The notes: generated by a model from the sequence alone, not told the origin. A stretch of DNA of 11,354 nt from an uncultured Gluconobacter sp. (GCA_937880175.1 CALFLO010000072.1:1-11354); one strand, 5' to 3'; counted from the stretch's first letter, positions 1 to 6,919 are shown. Program-made: numbers and translations.

Positions 1-2
1 TG

Positions 3-548
3 GTCAGCGTGTCTGGCGTACAGAGCTGGAAGGCCGATCAGGCCGCCCGGTTCGACGCCAACGTGCAGGCGCTCCAGTGCGCCCAGCATACGTCTGACCC
101 GGTCGTGGCCATGATTGCTGGTCCGGTGACGATGGATCTGTCCGGCACCTTTAGCCAGTCAGGATCGTTCTCTGTGTCCGCGTCGTCAGCGCTACCCGTC
201 TTTGGACTTCAGGCTGATGCCAGTCGGACGAAGGGACAGACACTCAACGTGCCTGTCCAGTTCGTGCCGCTCTCTGCATTATCTGATGCGGAGGCCGGAC
301 GGCAGGTTGGCTATGCCGGGGCGCTGCTGGGGCAGAACGATACCGTCCGACAGCAGGTCGCAGCGCGGATTGAGTCGCAGCGAACATCCTTGGCCAGCCA
401 TATCGATCTGCTGATCTCAGGGTTGCCGGTCTGCCCCCGCGCAAACGGCAGCCCATTCGTAGGGCTCAGGCGGAGGGATTACAGTCAGTCCGCTTTAACA
501 CACGAGCCACTTGTGAGCGGACATTACCGCCAGCCTCGGCGAGCCTAA
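3..548 (+). CDS. Unrecognised beta-rich protein, 5' end outside the window
   Basis: The reading frame is open to the left edge, so the true start is probably upstream. A GTG at 9 is the first possible start inside the window but has no room for a visible ribosome binding site. I do not recognise the family. Numbered from that GTG, residues about 30-90 alternate polar and hydrophobic positions, with stretches such as GPVTMDLSGTFSQSGSFSV and LNVPVQFVPL, which suggests beta strands. Residues about 92-137 look helical and end at SHIDLLISGL. The last 40 or so residues change character: basic, rich in Arg, Pro and Ser, with no obvious structure. They may be translated non-coding sequence joined to a truncated gene. 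No membrane segment is visible in the part seen. It ends 10 bases from the convergent minus-strand gene. An exported or lipoprotein origin is possible but cannot be judged without the N-terminus. Confidence 0.5.
   Translation, partial: VSVSGVQSWKADQAARFDANVQALQCAQHTSDPVVAMIAGPVTMDLSGTFSQSGSFSVSASSALPVFGLQADASRTKGQTLNVPVQFVPLSALSDAEAGRQVGYAGALLGQNDTVRQQVAARIESQRTSLASHIDLLISGLPVCPRANGSPFVGLRRRDYSQSALTHEPLVSGHYRQPRRA
488..522. repeat. Imperfect hairpin in the tail of the first gene
   Basis: GTCCGCT (488-494) is the exact reverse complement of AGCGGAC (516-522). Inside it CACA (499-502) pairs with TGTG (512-515), leaving TTAA as a bulge and a 9-base loop. No T-run follows on either strand, so it is not a standard terminator. 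It lies in the part of the first gene that no longer looks coding. Confidence 0.35.
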
Positions 549-558
549 GAAACACTCT

Positions 559-951
559 TCATGAAGGAATTCCATCAGCAATAATCTCAACTCGGCGTTT
601 CCTAGCTTTGCTGATGAAATCGTTAATCATCGATATCTCGCCTGCATCTTTTGTAGATTCAAGTGCCAAATGTAGTTCGGCAATGGATTGGTCAATATCA
701 GAGATACTCTTCTTATTTTTCGCCCTAATTAGGCGTTTCTGTACGCCTATGAGGCCAGACTGGACGCCGTGACCGGCAATATAGCCAACTCCGGGGGATA
801 GAATAGCAAGAATTTTATCAAATGGCTCTGGGAGGCTCTGAACTCCTAATGCCCACATTCCAGTCACTGTCCCACCAAGCCAGCGAGGGAATGGACGGTC
901 TGGAGCTGGTAGATTGCTAGTTTCGCTTGCGCTCTGCGATCGCTTTGCCAT
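559..951 (-). CDS. Small hypothetical protein with a hydrophobic segment (second gene of a two-gene unit)
   Basis: I do not recognise the family. The 130-residue product from the ATG at 951 has a polar, Ser/Pro-rich N-terminus (1-23). A Trp/Gly-rich hydrophobic stretch at about 24-38 and a longer one at about 44-70 (containing FDKILAILSPGVGYIAGHG) could lie in or on the membrane. The basic cluster QKRLIRAKNKK (71-81) follows, and then a charged, probably helical or coiled-coil C-terminus (82-122). The ATG lies two bases after the TGA of the upstream gene, and a TTG at 957 overlaps that stop; I prefer the ATG. No Shine-Dalgarno sequence is possible immediately upstream because a GATACT repeat fills that space, so translation probably depends on reinitiation after the upstream gene. 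Base composition is AT-rich compared with the right-hand genes. The tight coupling suggests the two products act together. A host-defence or envelope role would be a guess. Confidence 0.65.
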   Translation of the reverse strand: MAKRSQSASETSNLPAPDRPFPRWLGGTVTGMWALGVQSLPEPFDKILAILSPGVGYIAGHGVQSGLIGVQKRLIRAKNKKSISDIDQSIAELHLALESTKDAGEISMINDFISKARKRRVEIIADGIPS

Positions 952-953
952 CG

Positions 954-1394
954 TCAATCAGTATCAGTATCAGTATCAGTATCAGATTTAATTGAGCGCT
1001 TTTTGTGCTCCTCGACACTCGACATCAGACGCTTGATCTGCTCGTCTATCGAACCTGGCTTAGACAGATCTAATGTAACCTTTTCCCCGGCATTGCTTAC
1101 TTCTATCCGAAGTTTATCACGTAGTCCTCGGCGCATGCGAAATAGAACATAAGCGTAAACAGCGGATGTCACGCATAGACAAAGTGCACTTATAGTAACA
1201 ATATTAAATTTATAGACGAAGTTTATAACTTGCTCGTCAATCCCGCGAAGGTTATTTTTATCGAATACACTATATAGAGCAAGTATCATTGATAACGTAG
1301 TGGTTAGCAATGATACTATAGCCATAAAAAGGTGACGGGCTTGAAAGCGTCTTGCCACCTCAATAATTGCAACCTCTGGGCTTGGTTCTTGCAT
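954..1394 (-). CDS. Small two-helix membrane protein (first gene of a two-gene unit)
   Basis: The 146-residue product has two clear membrane segments, about residues 21-43 (HLFMAIVSLLTTTLSMILAL) and 62-86 (NIVTISALCLCVTSAVYAYVLF). Basic residues before the first (VARRFQAR) and after the second (RMRRGLRDK) suggest both ends face the cytoplasm. A 60-residue cytoplasmic domain follows, with a short beta-like part (LRIEVSNAGEKVTLDL), a helix (SIDEQIKRLMSSVEEHKK) and the Asp-Thr repeat tail. The frame stays open up to an ATG at 1568. I chose the ATG at 1394 because GGTGG lies about five bases upstream and the added 58 residues look unrelated to the rest; the longer form cannot be excluded. The region is AT-rich: the 60 bases from 1201 contain only 18 G or C. 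I do not recognise the family with confidence. The two-helix plus short domain layout vaguely recalls membrane-anchored accessory proteins of bacterial conflict systems, which is speculation. Confidence 0.65.
   Translation of the reverse strand: MQEPSPEVAIIEVARRFQARHLFMAIVSLLTTTLSMILALYSVFDKNNLRGIDEQVINFVYKFNIVTISALCLCVTSAVYAYVLFRMRRGLRDKLRIEVSNAGEKVTLDLSKPGSIDEQIKRLMSSVEEHKKRSIKSDTDTDTDTD
957..983 (-). repeat. Perfect hexanucleotide repeat (GATACT)4 plus GAT
   Basis: On the minus strand GATACT is repeated four times and followed by GAT. It encodes Asp-Thr-Asp-Thr-Asp-Thr-Asp-Thr-Asp, the last nine residues of the upstream membrane protein, directly before its TGA. Because the unit is six bases, gain or loss of units would change the tail length but not the frame. 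The repeat occupies the position where the next gene's ribosome binding site would be expected. Confidence 0.9.
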
Positions 1395-1759
1395 TTCGCC
1401 ACCATACCAAACGAAACAGCCTGCGTATAGCAGCCACTGCGTGATTAGGTTGCACCGGCCCTTGCAGGCTATGAGCCTCGTCCGCTTAAAGGAAAGATCA
1501 TGCCGCGCTTTGGCGTCCGACATGTAGGCGATAGCGGCCATCAGCGCGAGATATTGATTCTGGAGCATCCGCGCTGAATTAACGACCTTGCGTCTATCTG
1601 TGATCAGCGAAGCGCGAATGTTTCGCTGAACCAGCCTACAATAAGCATTGCTGGCTGAGGCCGGCCACCGCCACTTTCCACCCGCGCATCTAGTCCCTTA
1701 GGGAACCAACCCCTCCGCGTGTGACTTCTATGTCTATCACCGCAAGAGGGAACCGACGC
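1395..1759. other. Divergent intergenic region with inverted repeats
   Basis: This 365-base stretch separates the minus-strand membrane unit from the dehydrogenase and should contain the promoters of both. I see no clear paired -35/-10 hexamers. It holds an 8-base inverted repeat, TCAGCGAA (1604-1611) and TTCGCTGA (1622-1629). A second, shorter one follows, CAGCC (1632-1636) and GGCTG (1653-1657). The 8-base palindrome GGCCGGCC lies at 1659-1666. A minus-strand frame continues open through 1395-1568 as a possible N-terminal extension of the membrane protein. No tRNA or integrase gene is visible. Confidence 0.4.
1604..1629. repeat. 8-base perfect inverted repeat, possible operator or hairpin
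   Basis: TCAGCGAA and TTCGCTGA are exact reverse complements separated by 10 bases. The site lies between two divergent transcription units, 131 bases upstream of the chosen dehydrogenase start. It could be a regulator site or a hairpin; no T-run follows, so it is unlikely to be a terminator. Confidence 0.35.
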
Positions 1760-2545
1760 ATGACTATCAAGGGATTGAACCGCTTCACAGGTCGCAAGGT
1801 GCTGGTCACGGGTGCCGCTTCCGGCATCGGCCGTGCGACAGCTCTGCGCTTTTTAGAAGAGGGTGCTCAGGTCATATTCGTCGATCGCGACCGTCAGAAG
1901 CTCGACGCTGTGATGGAGGGTCTCGATACTAGCCGTGCGTTCGCATCTCTGTCCGATATCTCGATACCGTCCGAAGTCGCCGAGCTGCTGTCATTCACGA
2001 AAGCGCAGCTCGGCGGCCTGGACGTGCTGATCAACAACGCTGGAGTGACTGCTTCGGGAACGGTCCTCGATTGCGACCTTGAAACGTGGGGGACGGTCTG
2101 CGCAACTATTCTGACCGGCACCATCAACGTTAGTCGGAGCTTTCTACCTCTGCTTATCGAAAGCAAGGGTAACATCGTGAACACGGCCTCCGTCTCTGGC
2201 ATGAGGGGGGACTGGAACACGGCCTATTACGATGCTGCAAAAGGCGGGGTTGTAAACCTCACGCGCGTCATGGCGATGGATCATGGCCACACGGGCATCC
2301 GTGTGAACGCGATCTGTCCTTCAGTCACACGCACTGGCATGACCGCCGAAGCCGTAAAGGACGAGGCCTTCGTCAAAAGCGTCGAGGACCGCATACCGCT
2401 CCAGCGGCTTGGCCTGCCGGAGGATATGGCGGCCGCCATCACATTCCTCGCCAGCGACGACGCCGCCTATATCACGGGGCTGATTATGCCTGTTGACGGC
2501 GGGGTGACTGCTTCGAACGGTCAGCCACCGTTTCCTATGTCGTAA
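1760..2545 (+). CDS. Short-chain dehydrogenase/reductase (classical SDR family)
   Basis: This is a 261-residue NAD(P)-dependent oxidoreductase of the usual size for classical SDRs. The cofactor motif TGAASGIG is at 17-24. The acidic D42 at the end of the second strand (VIFVDRDR) favours NAD over NADP. NNAG is at 92-95. The catalytic residues are S144 (in NTASVSG), Y157 and K161, the last two in YDAAKGG. The region after VNAICPS (182-188) would carry the substrate loop, and PVDGGVTASNGQP near the C-terminus is typical of SDRs that form tetramers. The substrate cannot be read from sequence. I chose the ATG at 1760 because AAGAGGG lies nine bases upstream and the motif spacing then matches the family; GTG 1721 and ATG 1730 are alternatives that only add a poorly conserved leader. 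It is monocistronic here, divergent from the membrane unit and convergent with ade, with no pathway partner beside it. Confidence 0.9.
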   Translation: MTIKGLNRFTGRKVLVTGAASGIGRATALRFLEEGAQVIFVDRDRQKLDAVMEGLDTSRAFASLSDISIPSEVAELLSFTKAQLGGLDVLINNAGVTASGTVLDCDLETWGTVCATILTGTINVSRSFLPLLIESKGNIVNTASVSGMRGDWNTAYYDAAKGGVVNLTRVMAMDHGHTGIRVNAICPSVTRTGMTAEAVKDEAFVKSVEDRIPLQRLGLPEDMAAAITFLASDDAAYITGLIMPVDGGVTASNGQPPFPMS

Positions 2546-3007
2546 GTCACATCGCAGGGGGGGGCTGCCGTGCGAACTATCGCTCCGGAACGGAGAGGAT
2601 TCTCCCAAAATCGGTCTGTCAAAGATTTTCTGACAATGTCTGCTTGCGGGATGATTGCATTTAACCAAATAGGTCAGCAAAGCGGACATGCTTACTCTAG
2701 GCGACTTGTCGACCGCCGCCCATCGCAAAGATTGGCTACTGCATCACTCGGATACGTCAATTTTCCAACGATCCAATCACTTCAAAATGCCTCATCTCGG
2801 TTTGACACTCGGCCGATTCGCACATTGAGCTGCCGTTATAAAAATTTGATGGTTTGACCAGATAACCCACTGTTTTACATCAGTTTATCTAGTTGCGTCA
2901 GGTCCACCAACTCCCCTTGATACTCAGAGACCTGAGCTTCCCATCAGTCTTCGTTGTGCCTGCAGACAGGGGCGCCTGAAGCGGCGCTCTCCGCAATCGG
3001 GTCGTCT
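2546..3007. other. Long gap without a convincing gene, possible coding remnants
   Basis: No gene with start, ribosome site and recognisable product is visible. A run of eight G lies at 2557-2564. A small hairpin CTCCG (2583-2587)/CGGAG (2591-2595) follows the dehydrogenase but lacks a T-run. A 95-codon plus-strand frame (2570-2857) has no family signal and a composition like non-coding DNA. On the minus strand, 2875-2943 reads as 22 sense codons that look protein-like (EYQGELVDLTQLDKLM then stop) but open with a stop and no start, as a leftover gene end would. A plus-strand 46-codon frame from ATG 2689, beginning MLTLGDLSTAAHRKDWLLHH, is equally unplaced. The region may be a decayed insertion or gene remnant. 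Confidence 0.4.
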
Positions 3008-3034
3008 ATGGCTGCCCTCAGGGCAGCCATTTTT
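3008..3034 (+). terminator. Rho-independent terminator for plus-strand transcription
   Basis: ATGGCTGCCC (3008-3017) pairs perfectly with GGGCAGCCAT (3021-3030) across a 3-base TCA loop, followed by TTTTT at 3030-3034. This 10-bp stem with a T-run is a textbook plus-strand terminator. The T-run touches the stop codon of ade (TGA, read from 3036 to 3034). On the minus strand the hairpin lies immediately after that stop but has no T-run after it, so it would act there mainly as a 3' end stabiliser or a weak terminator. Confidence 0.8.
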
Positions 3035-4731
3035 CAAACGAGGCTCATCGTCCTGACATCAATCATCCCGAAATCCGTAATTTTGAGATGAGGAATCACG
3101 GGGAGCGGGAGGAAAGCCAGTTGCAGGAACGGCTCTTCCAGAACAACGCCCATGCTCTTCGCTTCTTTGCGCAGGATGATGAGTTCATCCCGAACCTGTT
3201 CGTAGGGGGCGTCGCTCATCAGGCCGGCGACCGGGAGATGCAGGTCCGCCAGAACCTGTCCGTTGCGGACCGCCACGAAACCACCACCGGTTTTTTCCAG
3301 ATGGTTCACTGCACAGGCCATGTCGGCATCACTGGTTCCGACAACGCAGATATTATGGCTGTCATGACCGACCGAAGACGCCAATGCGCCGTCTTTGAGG
3401 CCAAAGCCCCGCACGAAACCTCGCCCGATATTATCGTTATGCCCATGCCGCGCCACGACGCAGACCTTGGCGACATCCTGTTCCGCATCCGGCAGAACGT
3501 GACCATCGTCTTCAGGCAGGTCCAGCCGCAGGAAATCCGTAATGATCTGGCCCGGAATAACGCCCATGACAGGGCGGTCTTTCCCGCTGCCTTCGACAAC
3601 CATGTCCTGCGCTGTGACCGGACGCGGCAGTTTGACACTCTCCAGCCCTACCGGTGACACGATCTCACGACCTGCGAACAGGGCATCATTCACGAGACGC
3701 CCTGCGGAGATGACATCCGAAACCTGACAGCGCACCAGATCGTCCAGCAAGACGATATCCGCGCGCTTGCCCGGCGCGATCTGTCCGCGATCCTTCAGGC
3801 CGAAAGCGGAAGCTGCGGACAGGGACGCAGCCCTGTATGCGGCCAGCGGTTCGACTCCCAGTTCGATGGCCCGGCGGATCAGGAAATCCAGATGGCCTTC
3901 ATGGGCAATTTCAAGCGGGTTCCGGTCATCGGTGCAGAACGCGAAGAACGGTGAGGTCGCGACGTTCAGCAACGGCACCAGCGCCTCAAGATCCTTGCAG
4001 ACCGAGCCTTCCCGGATCAGCACCGTCATGCCCTTGCGGATTTTTTCCAGCGCTTCATCGGCAGCGGTGGCTTCATGATCGGTTGAAATTCCGGCCGCCA
4101 GATAGCCGTTCAGGGGCTTGCCGCGCATGAGCGGTGCATGACCGTCGATATGACCGTCCGCAAAAGCCGCCAGCTTGTCCAGACACCCCGGATCGCCATT
4201 CAGAACACCCGGAATGTTCATAAATTCGGCCAGACCGATCACTTTCGGATGGTTCCGATAGGCCAGCAGATCATCCACATTCAGGGTCGCGCCCGATGTC
4301 TCCATAGACGTGGCCGGTACGCAGCTTGAGAGGTTGACGCGCAGATCCATGACGGTCCGTTCGGCAGCAGACAGAAAATAATCGAATGCTGTACGCCCCA
4401 GCACATTGGCCATTTCATGCGGATCACAGATGGCTGTCGTCACACCATGCGGCAGGACGCAGCGATCGAACTCGAACGGCGTGACGAGTGAGGATTCAAC
4501 GTGCAGATGGGTGTCGATAAAGCCCGGCACGGCGATCCGGCCTGCGCCGTCGATTGTCTGCACGCCTTCATAGTCGCCATAAGTCCCGACAATCCGGTCG
4601 CCACAGATGGCAATATCGGTCGGGATCAGATCGCCCGTGACCAGATCGAACAGCCGGACATTCCGGATGACCAGATCAGCGGGTTCGCGGCCCTGCCCCT
4701 GGGCTACGCGACGCATGATGGTTTTCTGCAT
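3034..4731 (-). CDS. ade: Adenine deaminase
   Basis: The 565-residue cytoplasmic enzyme hydrolyses adenine to hypoxanthine and ammonia in purine salvage. Its length fits the bacterial Ade family (about 550-600). After a short beta-sandwich start, the amidohydrolase barrel opens with PGFIDTHLHVESSLVTP, where H75 and H77 are the metal-binding HxH pair. PHGVTTAICDPHEMANVLG follows at 94-112. E169 (in LAEFMNIPGV), H198 (GHAP), H219 (TDHE) and D268 (CTDDRNP) complete the expected metal and catalytic set. GQIAPGKRADIVLLDD (317-332) closes the barrel domain. The C-terminal domain typical of Ade follows, with SVGHDSHNICVVG at 453-465 and LPLPVIPHLKITDFGMIDV near the end. The start at 4731 is supported by GGAGG nine bases upstream. 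It lies 58 bases after panC on the same strand, so the two may be co-transcribed, although their pathways differ. No missing residue or break is seen. Confidence 0.95.
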   Translation of the reverse strand: MQKTIMRRVAQGQGREPADLVIRNVRLFDLVTGDLIPTDIAICGDRIVGTYGDYEGVQTIDGAGRIAVPGFIDTHLHVESSLVTPFEFDRCVLPHGVTTAICDPHEMANVLGRTAFDYFLSAAERTVMDLRVNLSSCVPATSMETSGATLNVDDLLAYRNHPKVIGLAEFMNIPGVLNGDPGCLDKLAAFADGHIDGHAPLMRGKPLNGYLAAGISTDHEATAADEALEKIRKGMTVLIREGSVCKDLEALVPLLNVATSPFFAFCTDDRNPLEIAHEGHLDFLIRRAIELGVEPLAAYRAASLSAASAFGLKDRGQIAPGKRADIVLLDDLVRCQVSDVISAGRLVNDALFAGREIVSPVGLESVKLPRPVTAQDMVVEGSGKDRPVMGVIPGQIITDFLRLDLPEDDGHVLPDAEQDVAKVCVVARHGHNDNIGRGFVRGFGLKDGALASSVGHDSHNICVVGTSDADMACAVNHLEKTGGGFVAVRNGQVLADLHLPVAGLMSDAPYEQVRDELIILRKEAKSMGVVLEEPFLQLAFLPLPVIPHLKITDFGMIDVRTMSLV

Positions 4732-4789
4732 CTCTGAAATCCTCCGTACGTCAGCAGTTCATGCTTATACCGCACGAAGGGGGAGCAAC

Positions 4790-5617
4790 TCAAAGCGGCA
4801 TGTTGTCGATCAGCCGAACCGCTCCTGCCTGCACAGCCAGAAGCGCTACGGCATTGTCGGAACAGGGCTCTTCGCGGCGGAACGTCTCTGCATTCACGAC
4901 CGTCGCGTAATCGATATCCGGAAGTCCGGTTTTGGTCAGGACTATGCGCATGGCATTTTCCAGAACGTCCGTATCCCGCTCACCGCTGCTGAACAGTTGT
5001 TCTGCCTCCTGCAGAGCCTGAAACAGGGCCGAAGCTTTCTGGCGGTTCTCGGCCGTCAGGCGCACATTGCGGCTGGACCGCGCAAGGCCATCCGCTTCAC
5101 GCGCGATCTCGCAGACCACGATTTCAACCGGGATATCCAGATCCGCCACAAAACGCCGCACCACCGCGCATTGCTGGGCGTCCTTCTGTCCGAAATAGGC
5201 CCGCTGCGGCTGTACGATGTTGAACAGTTTGGTCACCACCGTCGCCACACCGGAAAAATGTCCGGGCCGGGACTGGCCTTCCAGTTCGTCCGCAACACCA
5301 CCGACTTCGATCCGGGTCGCAGAACCGGGTGGATAGAGCACATCAGGTGTCGGCAGAAACACGAGATCAGCCCCGGCCTCTTTCAGAAGAGCCAGATCAC
5401 GCTCCGGATCACGCGGATAGGACGCGTAGTCCTCGTTCGGGCCGAACTGCGTCGGATTGACGAAAATACTGACCGCCACCGCGCCATTCTCCGCCTTCGC
5501 ACGCCGGACCAGTCCGAGATGGCCTTCATGCAGAAACCCCATGGTCGGAACGAAACCGAGGGTCGGATATGCCACCCGCGCGGCACGAAACGCCCCGATT
5601 GTCTCAAAAACCTGCAT
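4790..5617 (-). CDS. panC: Pantothenate synthetase (pantoate--beta-alanine ligase)
   Basis: PanC condenses pantoate with beta-alanine using ATP, via a pantoyl-adenylate, to give pantothenate, the precursor of coenzyme A. From the ATG at 5617 the product has 275 residues, matching the family (about 280). Visible motifs are PTMGFLHEGH (24-33, with the HxGH nucleotide-binding histidines H30 and H33) and FVNPTQFGPNED (52-63). GQSRPGHFSGVATVVTKLFN follows (114-133). YFGQKDAQQ is at 141-149, and READGLARSSRN (173-184) carries the KMSKS-like ATP site. The frame is open to 5674, but I prefer 5617: AAAGGG lies seven bases upstream, and the motif positions match known PanC proteins. panC is divergent from the flavoprotein gene across 74 bases, which must hold both promoters, and is upstream of ade. 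No panB or panD is visible nearby. Confidence 0.95.
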   Translation of the reverse strand: MQVFETIGAFRAARVAYPTLGFVPTMGFLHEGHLGLVRRAKAENGAVAVSIFVNPTQFGPNEDYASYPRDPERDLALLKEAGADLVFLPTPDVLYPPGSATRIEVGGVADELEGQSRPGHFSGVATVVTKLFNIVQPQRAYFGQKDAQQCAVVRRFVADLDIPVEIVVCEIAREADGLARSSRNVRLTAENRQKASALFQALQEAEQLFSSGERDTDVLENAMRIVLTKTGLPDIDYATVVNAETFRREEPCSDNAVALLAVQAGAVRLIDNMPL

Positions 5618-5691
5618 GTCATTTCCCTTTCCGGCCAGAATTGCGGGCGCGGAGCCTGACAAACCCGAGCTCACATGGCAATCAGGCGCTT

Positions 5692-6915
5692 ATGAATGCT
5701 GCGTCCCCTTCCCCGTCCATCGACATTATCGGAGCCGGTCCCGCAGGGCTGTTCGCGGCCGAAATCCTGTCTGCGCGGGGATGCAGGGTTCAGGTTTTCG
5801 ACCAGATGCCCAGCGTGGGGCGCAAGCTGCTCATGGCCGGGCGTAGCGGCCTGAACCTGACACATTCGGAGCCGCTGGATCGTTTTTTACAGCGCTATGG
5901 CAAAGCTCAGGACTGGCTAGAGCCCGCCATTCGCGCATTTCCACCATCAGCGTTGACGGAGTGGGCCGAAGGGCTTGGACAGTGCTGTTTTTCCGGCTCC
6001 TCGGGGCGCATTTTTCCGAGAGCGATGAAAGCCTCCCCCCTCCTGCGGGCATGGCTCCGACGTCTGAGCGAACAGGGCGTTGAAATCCACACCCGTCATC
6101 GCTTTATGGGCTGGGATGGTAAACACCTGCTGTTCGAAACGCCTGACGGTCAGAAATCCGTGCAGGCCGATGCGACCCTTCTGACCATGGGCGGTGCAAG
6201 CTGGTCCCGTCTGGGTTCGGATGGACGCTGGGCGGACCTCCTGACGGGTGAGACCGCGCTTTTTGCCCCCGCGAATTGTGGTTTCCTGCCCGGCTGGCCA
6301 GCCGATTTCGCCGCTCGGCATGAAGGCAGCGTGCTGCATTCCGTTGGGCTGACCTTCGGGACGCGGCAGACACGCGGCGACCTGACCATCACATCGCGCG
6401 GGCTTGAAGGTTCGGCACTTTATGCGCTTTCGGCGGACCTGCGGGAAAACATCCTGAAGGAAGGACGCGCCGTTCTCACGCTCGACCTGCGTCCGACGCT
6501 CTCAGCCGATGACGTCCTGAAGCGCCTGCTGGCCCAGCGCGAGCGAGAAAGCCAGACCAACCGTCTGCGCAAGGCCCTGTCGCTGGATGCAGCGTCCCGC
6601 GAGCTTCTGCGCTCTGCGACCCCGAAAGATGCATCCCCGCTCCAGCTTGCCCGGAGCATCAAGGCCCTCCCCCTGCCGCTGATCGGCATGGATGCGCTTG
6701 ATCGCGCCATCTCCACAGCGGGCGGCGTGCGGCAGGATGCCGTGGACGGGCGGTTCATGCTGAAATCCCGCCCCGGTGTTTTCGTGGCCGGTGAAATGCT
6801 GGACTGGGAAGCCCCGACAGGCGGCTATCTGCTCCAGGGATGTTTTTCCACGGCTTATGCCGCGGCAAATGGCGTCCTTGGGTGGCTAGAATCGCGCAAT
6901 TCCGCTATCGCCTGA
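5692..6915 (+). CDS. NAD(P)/FAD-dependent flavoprotein, BaiN/HI0933-like (TIGR03862-type)
   Basis: The 407-residue protein is a two-dinucleotide-binding-domain flavoprotein of unknown substrate. IDIIGAGPAGLFAAE (10-24) is the FAD-binding Rossmann motif, and VQVFDQ (33-38) ends its second strand with an acidic residue. GRKLLMAGRSGLNLTHSE (43-60) is the signature of the BaiN/HI0933 group, here with SGLNLTHSE in place of the usual GRCNxTN, which points to the TIGR03862 branch. LLTMGGASWSRLGSDG near the middle and GVFVAGEMLDWEAPTGGY (362-379) near the C-terminus are the second FAD-contact region. The start at 5692 is chosen because the Rossmann motif then begins about ten residues in, as expected; AGG five bases upstream is a modest ribosome site. 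The frame stays open further upstream, into the panC start region. The stop is four bases before the ATPase start, so the two genes are almost surely co-transcribed. Confidence 0.88.
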   Translation: MNAASPSPSIDIIGAGPAGLFAAEILSARGCRVQVFDQMPSVGRKLLMAGRSGLNLTHSEPLDRFLQRYGKAQDWLEPAIRAFPPSALTEWAEGLGQCCFSGSSGRIFPRAMKASPLLRAWLRRLSEQGVEIHTRHRFMGWDGKHLLFETPDGQKSVQADATLLTMGGASWSRLGSDGRWADLLTGETALFAPANCGFLPGWPADFAARHEGSVLHSVGLTFGTRQTRGDLTITSRGLEGSALYALSADLRENILKEGRAVLTLDLRPTLSADDVLKRLLAQRERESQTNRLRKALSLDAASRELLRSATPKDASPLQLARSIKALPLPLIGMDALDRAISTAGGVRQDAVDGRFMLKSRPGVFVAGEMLDWEAPTGGYLLQGCFSTAYAAANGVLGWLESRNSAIA

Positions 6916-6919
6916 CGCC

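Noticed and set aside
488..522. Hairpin as a terminator between the convergent genes
   Set aside because: The stem is interrupted and no T-run follows on either strand.
1395..1568. N-terminal extension of the two-helix membrane protein to the ATG at 1568
   Set aside because: The added 58 residues have a different composition, and the internal ATG at 1394 has a reasonable ribosome site. It is kept only as an alternative.
1499..1576. 25-codon plus-strand frame preceded by a good GGAAAG ribosome-site match
   Set aside because: The peptide has no recognisable feature and overlaps the open minus-strand frame; a chance match is more likely.
2570..2857. 95-codon plus-strand frame after the dehydrogenase
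   Set aside because: It opens with GTG, with only a G-run as ribosome site, has no recognisable family pattern, and lies in a stretch that reads equally well in other frames.
4607..5659. Plus-strand open frame of 350 codons opposite panC and the ade start
   Set aside because: It spans two well-supported minus-strand genes and their spacer, and the translation shows no domain. It is a composition shadow.
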